A stretch of 58,973 nucleotides of DNA from Kiritimatiellia bacterium (lineage in GTDB: Bacteria; Verrucomicrobiota; Kiritimatiellia; UBA8416; JABMPJ01), in the NCBI GenBank assembly GCA_030745755.1, contig JASLOA010000055.1, positions 1 to 58,973 of the forward strand, written 5' to 3'. A model generated the notes under the pieces. It searched no databases, was not told where the DNA came from, and saw only the letters and a list, made by a program, of their open reading frames with translations. Shown here in pieces: positions 23,573 through 37,677 of the stretch (within the stretch, counting starts at the first letter, position 1; the number at the start of each line of letters is the position of its first letter). A program made the position numbers and the translations under genes.

Positions 23573-23600
23573 TTGACAGGATAGGCGCTTCTGCTATTCT
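23573..23600 (+). promoter_or_regulatory. Strong predicted promoter of the tRNA-Thr/tuf operon
   Basis: A perfect -35 hexamer, TTGACA (23573-23578), a 16-nt spacer and TATTCT (23595-23600) follow an A-rich upstream stretch (23541-23560). The implied leader of ~200 nt before the tRNA has no gene I recognise. Stable RNA and EF-Tu output fits a promoter of this strength. Confidence 0.75.
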
Positions 23601-23805
23601 ACCGCGTTTCGATTTAAGGAGCACTGTGCTCTGAGGACATAGTTTAGCCGTGATTCCGTGCTGCAGAGCGCGGGATAGACGGGTGGAAAGACAGCAGGTT
23701 GCTCTCCAGGCCGGATGGGATTGGAAGCGAGGCGGGAGTGCGGGTCTGTTGTTTTCTGCCGTTTGGTCCCGGTGGAAGCTGGGCATCACGGGCGGGTGAG
23801 ACCGG

Positions 23806-23881
23806 GCCCATGTAGCTCAGTTGGTAGAGCACATCCTTGGTAAGGATGAGGTCAGCGGTTCAATCCCGCTCATGGGCTCCA
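23806..23881 (+). tRNA. tRNA-Thr(GGT)
   Basis: A 76-nt cloverleaf with acceptor stem GCCCATG/CATGGGC, D-arm TAGCTCAGTTGGTAGAGC and anticodon loop TTGGTAA (anticodon GGT). The T-loop is GGTTCAATCCC and the CCA end is encoded. It lies 69 bp upstream of tuf, an arrangement seen in many bacteria, and is probably co-transcribed with it. Confidence 0.95.
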
Positions 23882-23950
23882 GAACGGCGTACAGAGTTGT
23901 ATCGGTGTAAGAGAGAGTGTTGGTAGGGTATCAGTTAAGGAGTAACAGGC

Positions 23951-25159
23951 ATGGCCAAAGAAAAATTCGAACGCAGTAAGCCGCATGTGAACGTGGGCAC
24001 GATTGGCCACGTTGACCACGGCAAGACAACCCTGACCGCCGCGCTGACGCACGTGCAGTCGCTTAAGGGCTTCAGTGAGTCCGTTGCTTATGACCAGGTG
24101 GCGAAAGCCTCCGAGGCTCATGGTCGTCGTGACGCCACGAAGATTCTCACGATTGCTACTTCTCATGTAGAGTACGCTACCGAGAACCGTCACTACGCCC
24201 ATGTTGACTGTCCGGGACACGCTGACTACATTAAGAATATGATCACGGGTGCTGCCCAGATGGACGGCGCGATTCTCGTGGTGGCGGCCGATACAGGTCC
24301 GATGCCGCAGACACGTGAGCACGTACTGCTTGCCCGCCAGGTTGGTGTTCCGTCGATGGTGGTCTTCATGAACAAGTGCGACCTCGTTGATGACCCGGAG
24401 CTGCTGGATTTGGTTGAGCTGGAAATCCGCGAGCTGCTCTCGAAGTATGACTTCCCGGGTGATGACATTCCTATTATCCGTGGTGATTCGTTCTCGGCGA
24501 CGCAGGCAGGCAGTGCGGATGACCCCGCATGTGCCTCCATCACCGAGCTGGTGGATGCCCTCGATTCCTACATTCCGGAGCCCGAGCGCGTGATGGACCT
24601 GCCGTTCCTGATGCCGATCGAAGACGTGTTCTCGATCGAAGGTCGCGGCACGGTGGTTACCGGTCGTATTGAGCGTGGAATCGTTCATACGGGTGACGAA
24701 GTCGAGATCGTCGGTATTCATGATACCGCCAAGACGACATGCACGGGCGTTGAGATGTTCCGCAAGCTTCTGGACGAAGGCCAGGCCGGCGATAACGTTG
24801 GTTGCCTGCTTCGTGGCACGAAGAAGGACGAAGTGGAGCGTGGCCAGGTGCTGTCCAAGCCCGGTTCGATCACTCCGCACACCAAGTTTGACTGCGAAGT
24901 GTACGTGCTGAGCAAGGAAGAGGGTGGCCGTCACACGCCGTTCTTCAAAGGGTACCGCCCGCAGTTCTACATTCGTACGACGGATGTGACCGGCGACATC
25001 ACGCTGCCTGAGGGCGTTGAGATGATCATGCCTGGCGACAACGTCCACATGGAAGTCACGCTGATTCAGCCCGTGGCCATGGAAGAGAAGATGCGTTTCG
25101 CGATCCGCGAAGGTGGCCGTACGGTCGGCGCCGGAACGGTGACCAAGATCATTGAGTAG
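23951..25159 (+). CDS. tuf: Elongation factor Tu with atypical switch I
   Basis: 402 residues. EF-Tu brings aminoacyl-tRNA to the ribosome as a GTP complex. Standard motifs are present: P-loop GHVDHGKT (19-26), DCPGH (86-90), NKCD (141-144), and domain 2/3 blocks such as [17 protein letters not shown] and [13 protein letters not shown]. The switch I region is unusual: in place of the usual PEEKARGITI it reads [15 protein letters not shown] (53-67 or so), with about five extra residues. A threonine at position 67 is retained and TSHVEY then resumes the consensus. The gene lies with rpmG, secE and nusG rather than in the str operon. A second tuf elsewhere cannot be excluded. Confidence 0.96.
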   Translation: MAKEKFERSKPHVNVGTIGHVDHGKTTLTAALTHVQSLKGFSESVAYDQVAKASEAHGRRDATKILTIATSHVEYATENRHYAHVDCPGHADYIKNMITGAAQMDGAILVVAADTGPMPQTREHVLLARQVGVPSMVVFMNKCDLVDDPELLDLVELEIRELLSKYDFPGDDIPIIRGDSFSATQAGSADDPACASITELVDALDSYIPEPERVMDLPFLMPIEDVFSIEGRGTVVTGRIERGIVHTGDEVEIVGIHDTAKTTCTGVEMFRKLLDEGQAGDNVGCLLRGTKKDEVERGQVLSKPGSITPHTKFDCEVYVLSKEEGGRHTPFFKGYRPQFYIRTTDVTGDITLPEGVEMIMPGDNVHMEVTLIQPVAMEEKMRFAIREGGRTVGAGTVTKIIE

Positions 25160-25254
25160 CGAATAGATTTACGGATGGCCGTGGCCGGTCGCTCTGCGAG
25201 GGTGATCCGGCTCGGTTGTCGCAAGGTCTGCTCGGTTTTTAGAGGGGTGCACCG

Positions 25255-25407
25255 ATGCCTAGGGATCTAGCCATACTGGCCTGTACAGAGTGCAAGCGTC
25301 GCAATTATACGACCACGCGCAACAAGAAGGTGCAGACGGACCGAATTGAGATGAAGAAATACTGCCGGTTTGATCGGCGGCATACGCTGCACAGGGAGGT
25401 GAAGTAG
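25255..25407 (+). CDS. rpmG: 50S ribosomal protein L33
   Basis: 50 residues, starting [20 protein letters not shown] at an ATG preceded by GAGGGG. It is a small zinc-ribbon-type protein of the large subunit. The first metal pair CTEC is present, but the second reads YCRFDRRHT, with only one cysteine where CxxC is expected (Asp in the fourth position), so zinc binding may be altered. It stands between tuf and tRNA-Trp in the usual tuf-rpmG-secE-nusG order. Confidence 0.93.
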   Translation: MPRDLAILACTECKRRNYTTTRNKKVQTDRIEMKKYCRFDRRHTLHREVK

Positions 25408-25424
25408 CCCCTGTCCAGCATTGT

Positions 25425-25501
25425 AGGCCAGTAGCTCAATTAGGCAGAGCACCGGTCTCCAAAACCGGGGGTTGGGGGTTCGATTCCCTCCTGGCCTGCC
25501 A
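25425..25501 (+). tRNA. tRNA-Trp(CCA)
   Basis: A 77-nt cloverleaf: acceptor AGGCCAG/CTGGCCT, anticodon stem CCGGT/ACCGG around CTCCAAA (anticodon CCA), T-arm GGTTCGATTCC, encoded CCA. It begins 17 nt after the rpmG stop and precedes secE, a conserved placement in many bacteria. Confidence 0.95.
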
Positions 25502-25599
25502 CGAGCGGAATCGAATGGCCTGCCGCGAACAACGATGATGGATTCTCCTTTGTAGATGATTGTGAAACGAGGTGTGCGCTGAAGAAGCTTCAGAATGGT

Positions 25600-25794
25600 G
25601 TGGACGGGGTAAAGACCTTCACGGGTGACGTGATTGGCGAGATGAAGAAGGCCACGTGGCCGAGTCGCCAGGAACTGCTCGAATCAACGATGGTTGTGAT
25701 TGTCTCGTTAATCATGATGAGTCTGTTTGTCGGCTTTTGTGACCGGGTGCTGGTGATGATTCTCCAGGTACTGATCCCCACGGGGTGCATCTAA
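25600..25794 (+). CDS. secE: Protein translocase subunit SecE
   Basis: 64 residues from the GTG at 25600. The conserved amphipathic segment GEMKKATWPSRQELLEST precedes a single membrane helix (VVIVSLIMMSLFVGFCD). SecE clamps SecY in the inner membrane. The GTG has no Shine-Dalgarno sequence. An in-frame CTG at 25579 is preceded by GAGG at a good distance and would add KKLQNGV, so a non-canonical start is possible. The stop overlaps the nusG start as TAATG. Confidence 0.9.
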   Translation: MDGVKTFTGDVIGEMKKATWPSRQELLESTMVVIVSLIMMSLFVGFCDRVLVMILQVLIPTGCI

Positions 25795-26342
25795 TGGAAA
25801 AAGAGTGGTTCGTCGTTCATACGCTCACGGGACAGGAGAACAAGGTCCAGGAGAGCATTCGCCGTCGCCTCAAACATGAGGAGATGGAGGACTACGTCGG
25901 CGAGGTGATTATTCCGACCGAAAAGGTGTCGGAGGTGAAGAAGGGCGTGCGGTCGACGACCACGCGTAAGTTCTTCCCCGGGTACGTGTTGCTCGAAATC
26001 GCCCTGTATGATGGCGAGCGCCAGCTGCACGACCGCGCATGGTATTTTGTTAAAGAGACTCCGGGTATTATCGGGTTCGTGGGGGGAGACAACCCCGTGC
26101 CCTTGTCTGCGGCCGAGGTGGACCAGGTCTTGAACCAGGTCAAGGATAAGGAAGAGCACGTCCAGCCGAAGTTTACCTTCGAGCCGGGCGAGACGGTCAA
26201 GATTAACGATGGGCCGTTCATGAATTTCAACGGCGTGGTTGAAGAGATTGATCCTGTAAAGGGCAAGTTGAAGGTGTCGGTTGCGATCTTCGGGCGTTCG
26301 GCCCCGGTCGAACTGGAGTACTGGCAGGTGGAGCGCGAGTAA
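25794..26342 (+). CDS. nusG: Transcription termination/antitermination factor NusG
   Basis: 182 residues. The N-terminal NGN domain starts [19 protein letters not shown] and includes [11 protein letters not shown] and TPGIIGFVG. The C-terminal KOW domain is [25 protein letters not shown]. NusG binds RNA polymerase to increase processivity and links it to Rho or the ribosome. The ATG at 25794 overlaps the secE stop by one base, and its own stop overlaps rplK in the same way, so secE-nusG-rplK form a translationally coupled chain. Confidence 0.96.
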   Translation: MEKEWFVVHTLTGQENKVQESIRRRLKHEEMEDYVGEVIIPTEKVSEVKKGVRSTTTRKFFPGYVLLEIALYDGERQLHDRAWYFVKETPGIIGFVGGDNPVPLSAAEVDQVLNQVKDKEEHVQPKFTFEPGETVKINDGPFMNFNGVVEEIDPVKGKLKVSVAIFGRSAPVELEYWQVERE

Positions 26343-26767
26343 TGGCAAAGAAAGCAACAGGTCAGATTAAGCTGCAGATTCCGGCTGGGCAGGCGAATCC
26401 CGCGCCGCCGGTAGGACCGGCTCTCGGTCAGCAGGGCGTCAACATCATGGAGTTCTGCAAGGCCTTCAATGCGGCCACGCAGGACAAGGCCGGTATGGTG
26501 ATCCCGGTCGTGATCACGGTGTACCAGGACAAGTCGTTCACCTTTGTGACCAAGAGTCCCCCCGCGGCATCGCTGCTGAAGAAAGCGGCCGGCCTCGCCA
26601 AGGGATCTCCGACGCCGAACAAGGATAAAGTGGGTAAGGTGACGCGCGATCAGATTTTGGAGATTGTGAAGCTCAAGGACGCCGATCTGAACGCGACCGA
26701 CGAAGATATGGCGGCGCGTATGATCGAGGGCACCGCCCGCAGCATGGGAATTACCGTAGAAGGGTAG
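26342..26767 (+). CDS. rplK: 50S ribosomal protein L11
   Basis: 141 residues, full length. The proline-rich N-terminal segment [23 protein letters not shown] and the RNA-binding C-terminal domain, ending SMGITVEG, are typical. L11 forms part of the GTPase-associated centre with 23S rRNA, where EF-Tu and EF-G act. It starts on the last base of nusG (TAATG). Confidence 0.97.
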   Translation: MAKKATGQIKLQIPAGQANPAPPVGPALGQQGVNIMEFCKAFNAATQDKAGMVIPVVITVYQDKSFTFVTKSPPAASLLKKAAGLAKGSPTPNKDKVGKVTRDQILEIVKLKDADLNATDEDMAARMIEGTARSMGITVEG

Positions 26768-26800
26768 GACCTGACGGGTCGACTCGGGGAGAGAATCCAG

Positions 26801-27484
26801 ATGCCGAAACATGGAAAGAAATACCGCGCGGTTGCTGAAACGGCTCCCGCCGAAGAGGTGACACTCGAGGAAGCTATTGCGTTCCTGAAAAGCAACGCGA
26901 GCGCCAGCTTTGACGAGACCATGGAGCTGGGTCTGCGCATGGGCATCGATCCACGCAAGTCCGACAACGCGATCCGCGCGTCTGTCTCGTTGCCGAATGG
27001 CACGGGTAAAACGGTTCGCATTATCGTTTTTGCCGAAGGCGGTGCAGCCGATGCCGCCAAGGAAGCCGGTGCCGACGAGGTCGGATCGGATGAGCTGATC
27101 GAAAAGGTCAAGGGCGGTTGGACCGATTTTGATGTGGCGATTGCCACCCCGGATGCCATGAAAGAGGTCCGTAAGCTCGGGCGTGTTCTGGGGCCGCGCG
27201 GCCTGATGCCGAACCCCAAGACCGGTACCGTGACCGAGGATACCGCAACGGCGATCAAGCAGGCCCAGGCGGGGAAGGTTGATTTTCGTATGGATCGCCA
27301 CGGCAACATCAGCGTGCCGTTTGGCAAGGTGTCTTTTGAGGTGGAGAGCCTGAAGGAGAACGCCGATACCGTGCTGAATGCCGTTCGCGCGGCGAGGCCG
27401 GCTTCGGCCAAGGGCAGCTATTTGAAGAATGTTACGGTCAGCACGACGATGGGTGTTGGCGTTCGCACGAATATACGGGACTGA
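26801..27484 (+). CDS. rplA: 50S ribosomal protein L1
   Basis: 227 residues, about the usual length, with LGPRGLMPNPKTGTVT (the conserved L1 signature) near residue 128. L1 forms the mobile stalk that handles E-site tRNA and often represses its own operon. I did not identify an L1-binding mimic in the short leader (26768-26800), which has GGGGAGAG before the ATG. Confidence 0.97.
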   Translation: MPKHGKKYRAVAETAPAEEVTLEEAIAFLKSNASASFDETMELGLRMGIDPRKSDNAIRASVSLPNGTGKTVRIIVFAEGGAADAAKEAGADEVGSDELIEKVKGGWTDFDVAIATPDAMKEVRKLGRVLGPRGLMPNPKTGTVTEDTATAIKQAQAGKVDFRMDRHGNISVPFGKVSFEVESLKENADTVLNAVRAARPASAKGSYLKNVTVSTTMGVGVRTNIRD

Positions 27485-27528
27485 TGGCGGGCACTGTGCC
27501 CGTTGCCCCCAGTGTGGGAATAGAGACG

Positions 27529-28053
27529 ATGAGACCTGAAAAAGAGTCAATCATTGCCGAGGTAAAGGGACTCCTGGAGAGTACCGGCTTTGTATTTTTG
27601 GTAGATTATCGCGGTCTGACGGTGGAACAGCTCGCCGAGCTGCGCGGAAAACTGCGCGAGTTCGATTCGAGTATGACCGTCGTCAAGAACAGTATGCTGA
27701 ATCATGCTGCTCAAGCGGTGGGTGGTCCGGATATGTCCGGCCTGCTCGAAGGGCCGACTGCGGTGGTCTGTGGTACGGGGGACGCCTCTGCGGCGGCCAA
27801 GGCGCTGACGGCGTTCATCAAGAACGCCAAGCTTCCCGTGCTCAAGGGTGGACAGTTGGGGCAGCAGTTGCTGTCGGTTGATGATGTTGAAGCAATTGCC
27901 ATGATCCCGTCGCGCGAGGTGCTCTATGGGCAGATCGCCGGCACGATTGCGGCGCCGATGACCCAACTGGTGGGTGTGATGAACCAAAAGGTGTCAAGTC
28001 TTCTGTATGTCCTGAAGGCAGTTGAAGACAAGAAGAAAGAGGAGAGTGCATAA
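27529..28053 (+). CDS. rplJ: 50S ribosomal protein L10
   Basis: 174 residues from the ATG at 27529. [39 protein letters not shown] and the C-terminal helix that docks L7/L12 dimers are recognisable. The frame is open to an ATG at 27484 overlapping the rplA stop, but that would add a non-conserved MAGTVPVAPSVGIET leader; neither start has a strong Shine-Dalgarno sequence. The stop overlaps rplL as TAATG. Confidence 0.94.
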   Translation: MRPEKESIIAEVKGLLESTGFVFLVDYRGLTVEQLAELRGKLREFDSSMTVVKNSMLNHAAQAVGGPDMSGLLEGPTAVVCGTGDASAAAKALTAFIKNAKLPVLKGGQLGQQLLSVDDVEAIAMIPSREVLYGQIAGTIAAPMTQLVGVMNQKVSSLLYVLKAVEDKKKEESA

Positions 28054-28508
28054 TGGCCGAAGAAGCTGTTGCACAGGAAGTAGAAGCTCAGGAAGAGCAG
28101 AGCAAGTCGGAAGCCCCCGTGGTAGAGGGCAAGATGGCTGAGTTTATTGACTGGATTGAGGGCATTAGTGTTCTCGAACTGTCGCAGCTCGTGAAGGCCC
28201 TCGAGGATCGCTTAGGCGTTAGCGCCGCGGCCCCGATGGCTATGGCTGCCGCGGCCCCGGCCGGTGGTGGTGATGCGGGTGACGCGGCTGAGGAGCAGAC
28301 CGAGTTTGCGGTTGTTCTGACGGCCGTGGGCGGACAGAAGATCGGCGTGATCAAGGAAGTTCGCGCGATCACCGGTCTGGGTCTTAAAGACTCCAAGGAC
28401 CTCGTTGATGGTGCGCCTAAGCCTGTGAAGGAAGGTGTATCCGCAGAAGAGGCCGAGGAGATCAAGGCCAAGCTCGAAGCCGCTGGCGCCACCGTTGAGG
28501 TGAAGTAG
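28053..28508 (+). CDS. rplL: 50S ribosomal protein L7/L12 with N-terminal extension
   Basis: 151 residues against the usual ~120-125. The standard protein starts around [20 protein letters not shown] and runs through an Ala/Gly hinge to the factor-binding domain with [25 protein letters not shown]. In front is an extra ~27-residue acidic stretch ([20 protein letters not shown]...). L7/L12 recruits translation GTPases to the ribosome. The start is fixed by its overlap with rplJ, so the extension looks genuine unless an internal ATG (Met28) is used. Confidence 0.95.
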   Translation: MAEEAVAQEVEAQEEQSKSEAPVVEGKMAEFIDWIEGISVLELSQLVKALEDRLGVSAAAPMAMAAAAPAGGGDAGDAAEEQTEFAVVLTAVGGQKIGVIKEVRAITGLGLKDSKDLVDGAPKPVKEGVSAEEAEEIKAKLEAAGATVEVK

Positions 28509-28517
28509 CGTCGCATC

Positions 28518-28572
28518 CCGTCTGCTCCCCGTTACGAGTACTTCACGTGCCGTGCGGGGAGACGGTCTTTTT
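28518..28572 (+). terminator. Terminator or attenuator between rplL and rpoB
   Basis: Arms CCGTCTGCTCCCCG (28518-28531) and CGGGGAGACGG (28555-28565) can pair with a small bulge, followed by TCTTTTT (28566-28572). Partial attenuation at this site is well known in other bacteria. The rest of the 206-bp gap before rpoB shows nothing clear. Confidence 0.65.
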
Positions 28573-28714
28573 AGTGCCGGGGCGGGATTCGAGCAGAATA
28601 GGCAGACGGAAGCAGGCTTACTGGTTCATGTAAGGACCGGGTAATCCTGCGTTCCGTTGTCTTGTGTCGGGAGTGGAGAGCGTCGGACTTAGTTAATTAA
28701 CATCGAGGTGCCGC

Positions 28715-32482
<3,768 letters not shown>

Positions 32483-32505
32483 GCCCTAAGCCAGGAGGCG
32501 ATACA

Positions 32506-35500
32506 GTGAGTCATTACGCAGCCAGAGAAGTGATGGGGTTGACGGACTACGAGACGTTCGACGCGGTCGGCATTAAGTTGGCCGCACCGGAGTCGGTACG
32601 CTCGTGGAGCCAGGGCGAAGTCAAGAATCCTGAGACGATTAACTACCGGACCTACAAGCCGGAACGGGGTGGCCTGTTCTGTGAGCGTATCTTTGGTCCG
32701 ACCCGCGATTGGGAGTGCAGTTGCGGCAAGTACAAGCGCATCAAGCACAAGGGTGTGATCTGTGACCGCTGCGGCGTGGAAGTGACCGTGTCGCACGTGC
32801 GCCGTGAGCGTATGGGCCACATTGAGCTGGCCGTGCCCGTGTCGCACATCTGGTTCTTCAAGTGTACGCCGAGCCGTATCGGGCTGATGCTCGACATGAC
32901 CGCCACCAACCTGGAGCGCGTGCTCTACTACGAGGACTATCTCGTCACCGATCCCGGTGATACGCCGCTGAAAGATCGCCAGCTCCTCACCGAGATGGAA
33001 CACCGTGACGCGCTCGAGAAGTATGGCGCCACGTTCGAAGCCGGCATGGGCGCCGAGGCCGTGCGCGAAGTGCTGCGCAAGGTGAACCTCGACGACCTCA
33101 TGGAAGAACTCGAAGAGGCTATCGAGAAGACCCGTAGCAAGCAGACGCGCAAGAAGCTCTCCAAGCGCATGAAGGCCGTGGAAGGGTTCCGCAGCAGCGA
33201 AACGCGCCCGGAATGGATGATCCTGGATGTGCTGCCGGTCATTCCGCCGGAGCTGCGTCCGCTCGTTCCACTCGAGGGTGGCCGCTTTGCTACCTCGGAC
33301 CTGAACGACCTCTATCGTCGTGTGATCAACCGCAACAACCGTCTCAAGAACCTCCAGCAGCTCAAGACGCCGGATGTCATTATCCGTAACGAGAAGCGCA
33401 TGCTGCAGGAAGCGGTCGACGCGGTCTTCGACAATGGCCGTCACGGCCGTGCCGTGACCGGCGCGGGCAACCGTCCGCTCAAGTCGCTCAGCGACATGCT
33501 GCGTGGTAAGGGCGGTCGTTTCCGTCAGAACCTTCTCGGCAAGCGCGTCGACTATTCCGGCCGTTCCGTGATCGTGATCGGGCCCGAGCTGAAGCTCAAC
33601 CAGTGCGGCCTGCCCAAGAAGATGGCCCTCGTGCTCTTCGAGCCGTTCATGATTCGCCGCCTCAAGGAGATGGGCGTGGTGCACACCGTCCGTAGCGCCA
33701 AGAAGCTCATCGAGCGCCAAACCGACGATATCTGGGACATCCTCGAAGAGGTGACCCGCGACAAGACCGTCATGCTCAACCGTGCGCCGACACTGCATCG
33801 CTTGAGCGTGCAGTCGTTCGAGCCGGTCCTGGTGGAAGGCGAAGCCATCCGGATTCATCCGCTGGTCTGTACCGCGTTCAACGCCGACTTTGACGGTGAC
33901 CAGATGGCGGTGCATGTACCGCTCTCAATCGAGGCTCAGCTCGAATCGCGCCTCCTGATGATGTCGAGCAACAGCATCTTCTCGCCTTCGAGTGGTAAAT
34001 CGATCATGACCCCGACGCAGGACATCGCGCTGGGTATTTACTACCTGACCTCGCTCGGCCAGAAAGACCGTCTCGAGGAATACGCCCGTAAGCAGTCCGA
34101 CACCATTGAGCATCTGCCGATCTTCGGCGACATCCCGGAAGTGCGCCTGGCCTACGAGGACAAGGCGATTCAACTGCATACCCGCATCCGTTTCCGTAAC
34201 CCGGACTGCGGCCGCGAGACCTTCATGGGCAACGCGGAGGCCCGCGTCATTGAGACGACCGTGGGACGCGTTTTCTTTAGCGAGATCTGGCCGGAAGGAA
34301 CCGGGTTCGTGAACCAGGTGGTCGACAAGTCGATGCTGGGTGATCTCATCTGGAACAGCCACAAGGTGGCGGGACACAAGCGCACCGTGGACGCGCTGGA
34401 CGATCTGAAGCGTCTTGGCTTCGAGCACGCGACCCTGGCAGGCGTTTCGATCGGTATGGTCGACCTGATTGTGCCGGACGAGAAGCACGGCATGATTGGC
34501 GGTGCCCGCAAGCAAGTTCTACAGGTGCAGAACCAGTACAAGCAGGGCGTCATCACCGACGGTGAGCGCTACAACAAGATCGTCGATATCTGGACCCATA
34601 CAACCGACGAGATTTCCAGCGCGATGTACCGTGCGATCGAAGAGAACGCGGTCGAAGACAAGCGCGCCGCCGACGAAATCAACCCGGTGTATATGATGGT
34701 GGACTCCAAGGCGCGTGGTAGCCGTCAGCAGATTCGTCAGCTGGCCGGCATGCGCGGTCTGATGGCCAAGCCGTCCGGTGAGATTATCGAGCGTCCGATT
34801 GTATCGAACTTCCGTGAAGGCCTGACCGTACTCGAGTACTTCATCAGCACGCACGGTGCCCGCAAGGGTCTGGCCGATACGGCGCTGAAGACGGCTGACG
34901 CCGGATACCTGACGCGTAAGCTGGTTGACGTCTCGCAGGATGTCATCATTGTCGAGCAGGACTGCAACACCGTGAACGGCATCGAGGTGTCGGGTATTAC
35001 CGAGGGTGACGAGGAACTCGTCTCGCTCTCCACCCGTATCCTGGGACGCACGGCTCTGAACGACATCAAGCACCCGATCACGAACGAGGTGATCGTGCCG
35101 GCCGGCACCATTATTGATGAAGAGACCTGTGTCCTGGTCCAGGATTCCGGTCTTGAGACCATCAGGATTCGCAGTGTGCTGACGTGCGAGTCGCGTCGCG
35201 GCATCTGTGCCCGCTGTTACGGGCGCGACCTGGCGACCGGACGCATGGTTGAAGTCGGGACAGCTACCGGGATTATCGCGGCGCAGTCGATCGGTGAGCC
35301 GGGCACCCAGCTCACGATGCGTACGTTCCATATTGGTGGTACGGCCAGCTCCGTCTTTAAGCAGCCTGAAGTTATCGTCAAGAACGTTGGTTCCGTGCGT
35401 TACCACGATCTGCGCGTTGTGCGCAACGCCGAGGGCGAGAACGTGGTGCTCAACAAGAACGGGGCCATCAGCATTCATGACGAGGGCGGCCACGAGCTCG

Positions 35501-36684
35501 AGCGTTACACCACGGCCATGGGCGCGGTCCTCTACTGTGAGGATGGCGGCACGGTGGCGAAGGGTGATGTGTTGGCCAAGTGGGATCCGTACAGCGTTCC
35601 CGTCCTGGCCGAGCAGGAAGGTGTGGTCAGCTTCCATGACTTCGTCGAGAACGTCTCGGTGAAGAAAGAGGTGGATGAACAGACCGGCCTGCGTGGAACG
35701 GTTGTGCTCGAAACCAAGGAAGACCTGCACCCGCAGATCATCATCCGTCGCGCCTCCGACGACGAGGTGCTTGGTTTCTACAGTATCCCGGCCGGTGCGC
35801 ACGTGATGGTCAAGAAACGCCAGGCGGTGAAGCCGGGCGAGATGCTGGCCAAGACGCCCCGCAAGGAATCGAAGACGAAGGATATTACCGGCGGTCTGCC
35901 GCGTGTGGCCGAGCTCTTCGAGGCGCGCCATCCGAAGGACGCCGCCGAGATCGCGAAGATCGAGGGTGTGGTCGACTTTGGCGAGAACCAGCGCGGCAAG
36001 CGCTGCCTGATTATTCGCGACGAGGCCACCGGGGCTGTCGAAGAGCACTTGATCCCGATGGGTAAGCATATTGTCGTCTTCCGCGGCGATCGCGTGAAGA
36101 AGGGGCAGCAGCTCACGGAAGGCCCGATCGTGCCGCAGGAGATTCTGGAAGTGTGCGGTCCACAGGAGTTGCAGGAGTACCTGGTCAACGAAGTGCAGCA
36201 GGTCTATCGTCTGCAGGGCGTTGAAATCAACGACAAGCATATCGAGATCATCGTGCGCCAGATGCTGCGCAAGGTCCGCATCACGAACCCGGGCGATACC
36301 GAGTTCTTGTGGGGCGAACAGGTTATGAAGCAGCGCTTCCTGACCGTCAACGAGCAGGCCATTGCCGAGGGCAAGCGCCCTGCCGAGGCCTCACCCGCAT
36401 TGTTGGGGATCACGAAGGCTTCGTTGGAGACCGACAGCTTCATCTCTGCCGCGTCGTTCCAGGACACCACGCGGGTGCTGACCGATGCCGCCACACTGGG
36501 GCGTGTCGATCATCTGAACGGATTCAAAGAGAATGTAATCATGGGGCATGTGATTCCGGGTGGTACCGGATTTCCGATGCACCGCAATATCAAGCTGGTA
36601 CCGTTGGCCGAGCCGCTGCCCGAGGATGAAATCGAGGCTCCGTCCGACGAAGCCGCGAAAAAATTGCAGGAACTGTTAGGATGA
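32506..36684 (+). CDS. rpoC: RNA polymerase beta' subunit
   Basis: 1392 residues. The N-terminal zinc site has [21 protein letters not shown]. The catalytic magnesium loop [12 protein letters not shown] is near residue 460. The second zinc cluster is around [17 protein letters not shown]. The trigger-loop region [17 protein letters not shown] is also visible. I use the GTG at 32506 because AGGAGG lies 7 nt upstream and the following residues align with the family; the frame is open to 32431 only as an overlap with rpoB. Confidence 0.98.
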   Translation: MSHYAAREVMGLTDYETFDAVGIKLAAPESVRSWSQGEVKNPETINYRTYKPERGGLFCERIFGPTRDWECSCGKYKRIKHKGVICDRCGVEVTVSHVRRERMGHIELAVPVSHIWFFKCTPSRIGLMLDMTATNLERVLYYEDYLVTDPGDTPLKDRQLLTEMEHRDALEKYGATFEAGMGAEAVREVLRKVNLDDLMEELEEAIEKTRSKQTRKKLSKRMKAVEGFRSSETRPEWMILDVLPVIPPELRPLVPLEGGRFATSDLNDLYRRVINRNNRLKNLQQLKTPDVIIRNEKRMLQEAVDAVFDNGRHGRAVTGAGNRPLKSLSDMLRGKGGRFRQNLLGKRVDYSGRSVIVIGPELKLNQCGLPKKMALVLFEPFMIRRLKEMGVVHTVRSAKKLIERQTDDIWDILEEVTRDKTVMLNRAPTLHRLSVQSFEPVLVEGEAIRIHPLVCTAFNADFDGDQMAVHVPLSIEAQLESRLLMMSSNSIFSPSSGKSIMTPTQDIALGIYYLTSLGQKDRLEEYARKQSDTIEHLPIFGDIPEVRLAYEDKAIQLHTRIRFRNPDCGRETFMGNAEARVIETTVGRVFFSEIWPEGTGFVNQVVDKSMLGDLIWNSHKVAGHKRTVDALDDLKRLGFEHATLAGVSIGMVDLIVPDEKHGMIGGARKQVLQVQNQYKQGVITDGERYNKIVDIWTHTTDEISSAMYRAIEENAVEDKRAADEINPVYMMVDSKARGSRQQIRQLAGMRGLMAKPSGEIIERPIVSNFREGLTVLEYFISTHGARKGLADTALKTADAGYLTRKLVDVSQDVIIVEQDCNTVNGIEVSGITEGDEELVSLSTRILGRTALNDIKHPITNEVIVPAGTIIDEETCVLVQDSGLETIRIRSVLTCESRRGICARCYGRDLATGRMVEVGTATGIIAAQSIGEPGTQLTMRTFHIGGTASSVFKQPEVIVKNVGSVRYHDLRVVRNAEGENVVLNKNGAISIHDEGGHELERYTTAMGAVLYCEDGGTVAKGDVLAKWDPYSVPVLAEQEGVVSFHDFVENVSVKKEVDEQTGLRGTVVLETKEDLHPQIIIRRASDDEVLGFYSIPAGAHVMVKKRQAVKPGEMLAKTPRKESKTKDITGGLPRVAELFEARHPKDAAEIAKIEGVVDFGENQRGKRCLIIRDEATGAVEEHLIPMGKHIVVFRGDRVKKGQQLTEGPIVPQEILEVCGPQELQEYLVNEVQQVYRLQGVEINDKHIEIIVRQMLRKVRITNPGDTEFLWGEQVMKQRFLTVNEQAIAEGKRPAEASPALLGITKASLETDSFISAASFQDTTRVLTDAATLGRVDHLNGFKENVIMGHVIPGGTGFPMHRNIKLVPLAEPLPEDEIEAPSDEAAKKLQELLG

Positions 36685-36747
36685 GCTTGAGTTGGCTCGT
36701 GTGCTTTTGTTAGCATTTGGGCTTTTGCGCTCCAGGGGGAAAAATAT

Positions 36748-37119
36748 ATGCCCACAATCAATCAATTGGTGAGAAAAGGCCGTAAACAGGCCCGTCGTAA
36801 GAGCAAGGCGCCCGCACTGGCATCTTGTCCGCAGAGACGTGGTGTGTGTTTGGCCGTTATGACCCGTACGCCAAAGAAGCCGAACTCGGCGCTGCGTAAG
36901 GTAGCCCGTGTGCGTTTGACGTCCGGATACGAGGTAACTGCCTACATCCCGGGTGTGGGTCACAACCTTCAGGAACATAGCGTTGTATTGGTTCGCGGCG
37001 GCCGTGTATCGGACCTGCCGGGTGTGCGTTATCACATCGTACGTGGCGCGTTGGACTGCCTCGGTGTTGAGGGCCGCAAGCAGGGCCGTTCGAAGTACGG
37101 CGTCAAGCGGACCAAGTAG
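36748..37119 (+). CDS. rpsL: 30S ribosomal protein S12
   Basis: 123 residues. The decoding-centre loop [17 protein letters not shown] and the [20 protein letters not shown] segment are intact, with lysines at the positions associated with streptomycin sensitivity. First gene of the str-type cluster; the 63-bp gap after rpoC has no terminator. Confidence 0.97.
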   Translation: MPTINQLVRKGRKQARRKSKAPALASCPQRRGVCLAVMTRTPKKPNSALRKVARVRLTSGYEVTAYIPGVGHNLQEHSVVLVRGGRVSDLPGVRYHIVRGALDCLGVEGRKQGRSKYGVKRTK

Positions 37120-37164
37120 AATAGGGAGCATCCCGCCAGGGCGGGGTGAGGAGAAAGATTCGTC

Positions 37165-37635
37165 ATGGCAAGAAGGCGTAAGGCTGAAAAGAGAACACTG
37201 GCCCCGGATCCCACTTATAACAGTGAGTTGGTGGCAAAGGTGATCAACTTCACAATGCGCGGCGGCAAGAAATCAACCGCTGAACGTATTGTATACGGAG
37301 CACTCAACTTCATCTCGGAGAAGATGTCGGAAGAGCCGATCGAAGTTCTGATCAAGGCGATCGACAACATGAAGCCGCGGGTTGAAGTGAAGTCGCGTCG
37401 TGTCGGTGGTTCAACCTACCAGGTGCCGGTTGAAATCAGCCGCGACCGTCAGCTTGCGCTGGCACTGCGCTGGTTGCTGGCTGCGGCCAAGGGTCGCCGC
37501 GGTGTGGCGATGGGCCAGGCCATGGCTATGGAATTGATGGATGCATTCAACGGGCAGGGCTCGGTGATCCGCAAACGTGATGACACGCATCGTATGGCGC
37601 AGGCCAACAAGGCGTTTGCACACTACGCGTGGTAG
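37165..37635 (+). CDS. rpsG: 30S ribosomal protein S7
   Basis: 156 residues, the normal length. The KVINFTMRGGKKSTAERIVYGAL helix and RVGGSTYQVPVEISRDRQLALALRWL are family signatures. It binds the 3' major domain of 16S rRNA near the tRNA exit. A small GC hairpin (CCCGCC/GGCGGG) without a T-run lies just upstream. Confidence 0.97.
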   Translation: MARRRKAEKRTLAPDPTYNSELVAKVINFTMRGGKKSTAERIVYGALNFISEKMSEEPIEVLIKAIDNMKPRVEVKSRRVGGSTYQVPVEISRDRQLALALRWLLAAAKGRRGVAMGQAMAMELMDAFNGQGSVIRKRDDTHRMAQANKAFAHYAW

Positions 37636-37677
37636 AAGAGGAGACGGCGGAACAGAGGTCTCTGCTCGGGATTTAAG

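Noticed and set aside
23608..23805. Structured regulatory RNA in the leader before tRNA-Thr
   Set aside because: The ~200-nt leader has no riboswitch or small-RNA pattern that I recognise. It may simply be 5' untranslated sequence.
24107..24160. Compensating frameshifts in tuf creating the odd switch I
   Set aside because: The other two frames across this segment do not give the usual motif, and the coding pattern on both sides is unbroken.
34519..36240. Long minus-strand open frame opposite rpoC (and similar ones opposite rpoB, metH and other genes)
   Set aside because: These are by-products of GC-rich codon use opposite strongly conserved genes. They show no start context and no recognisable motifs.
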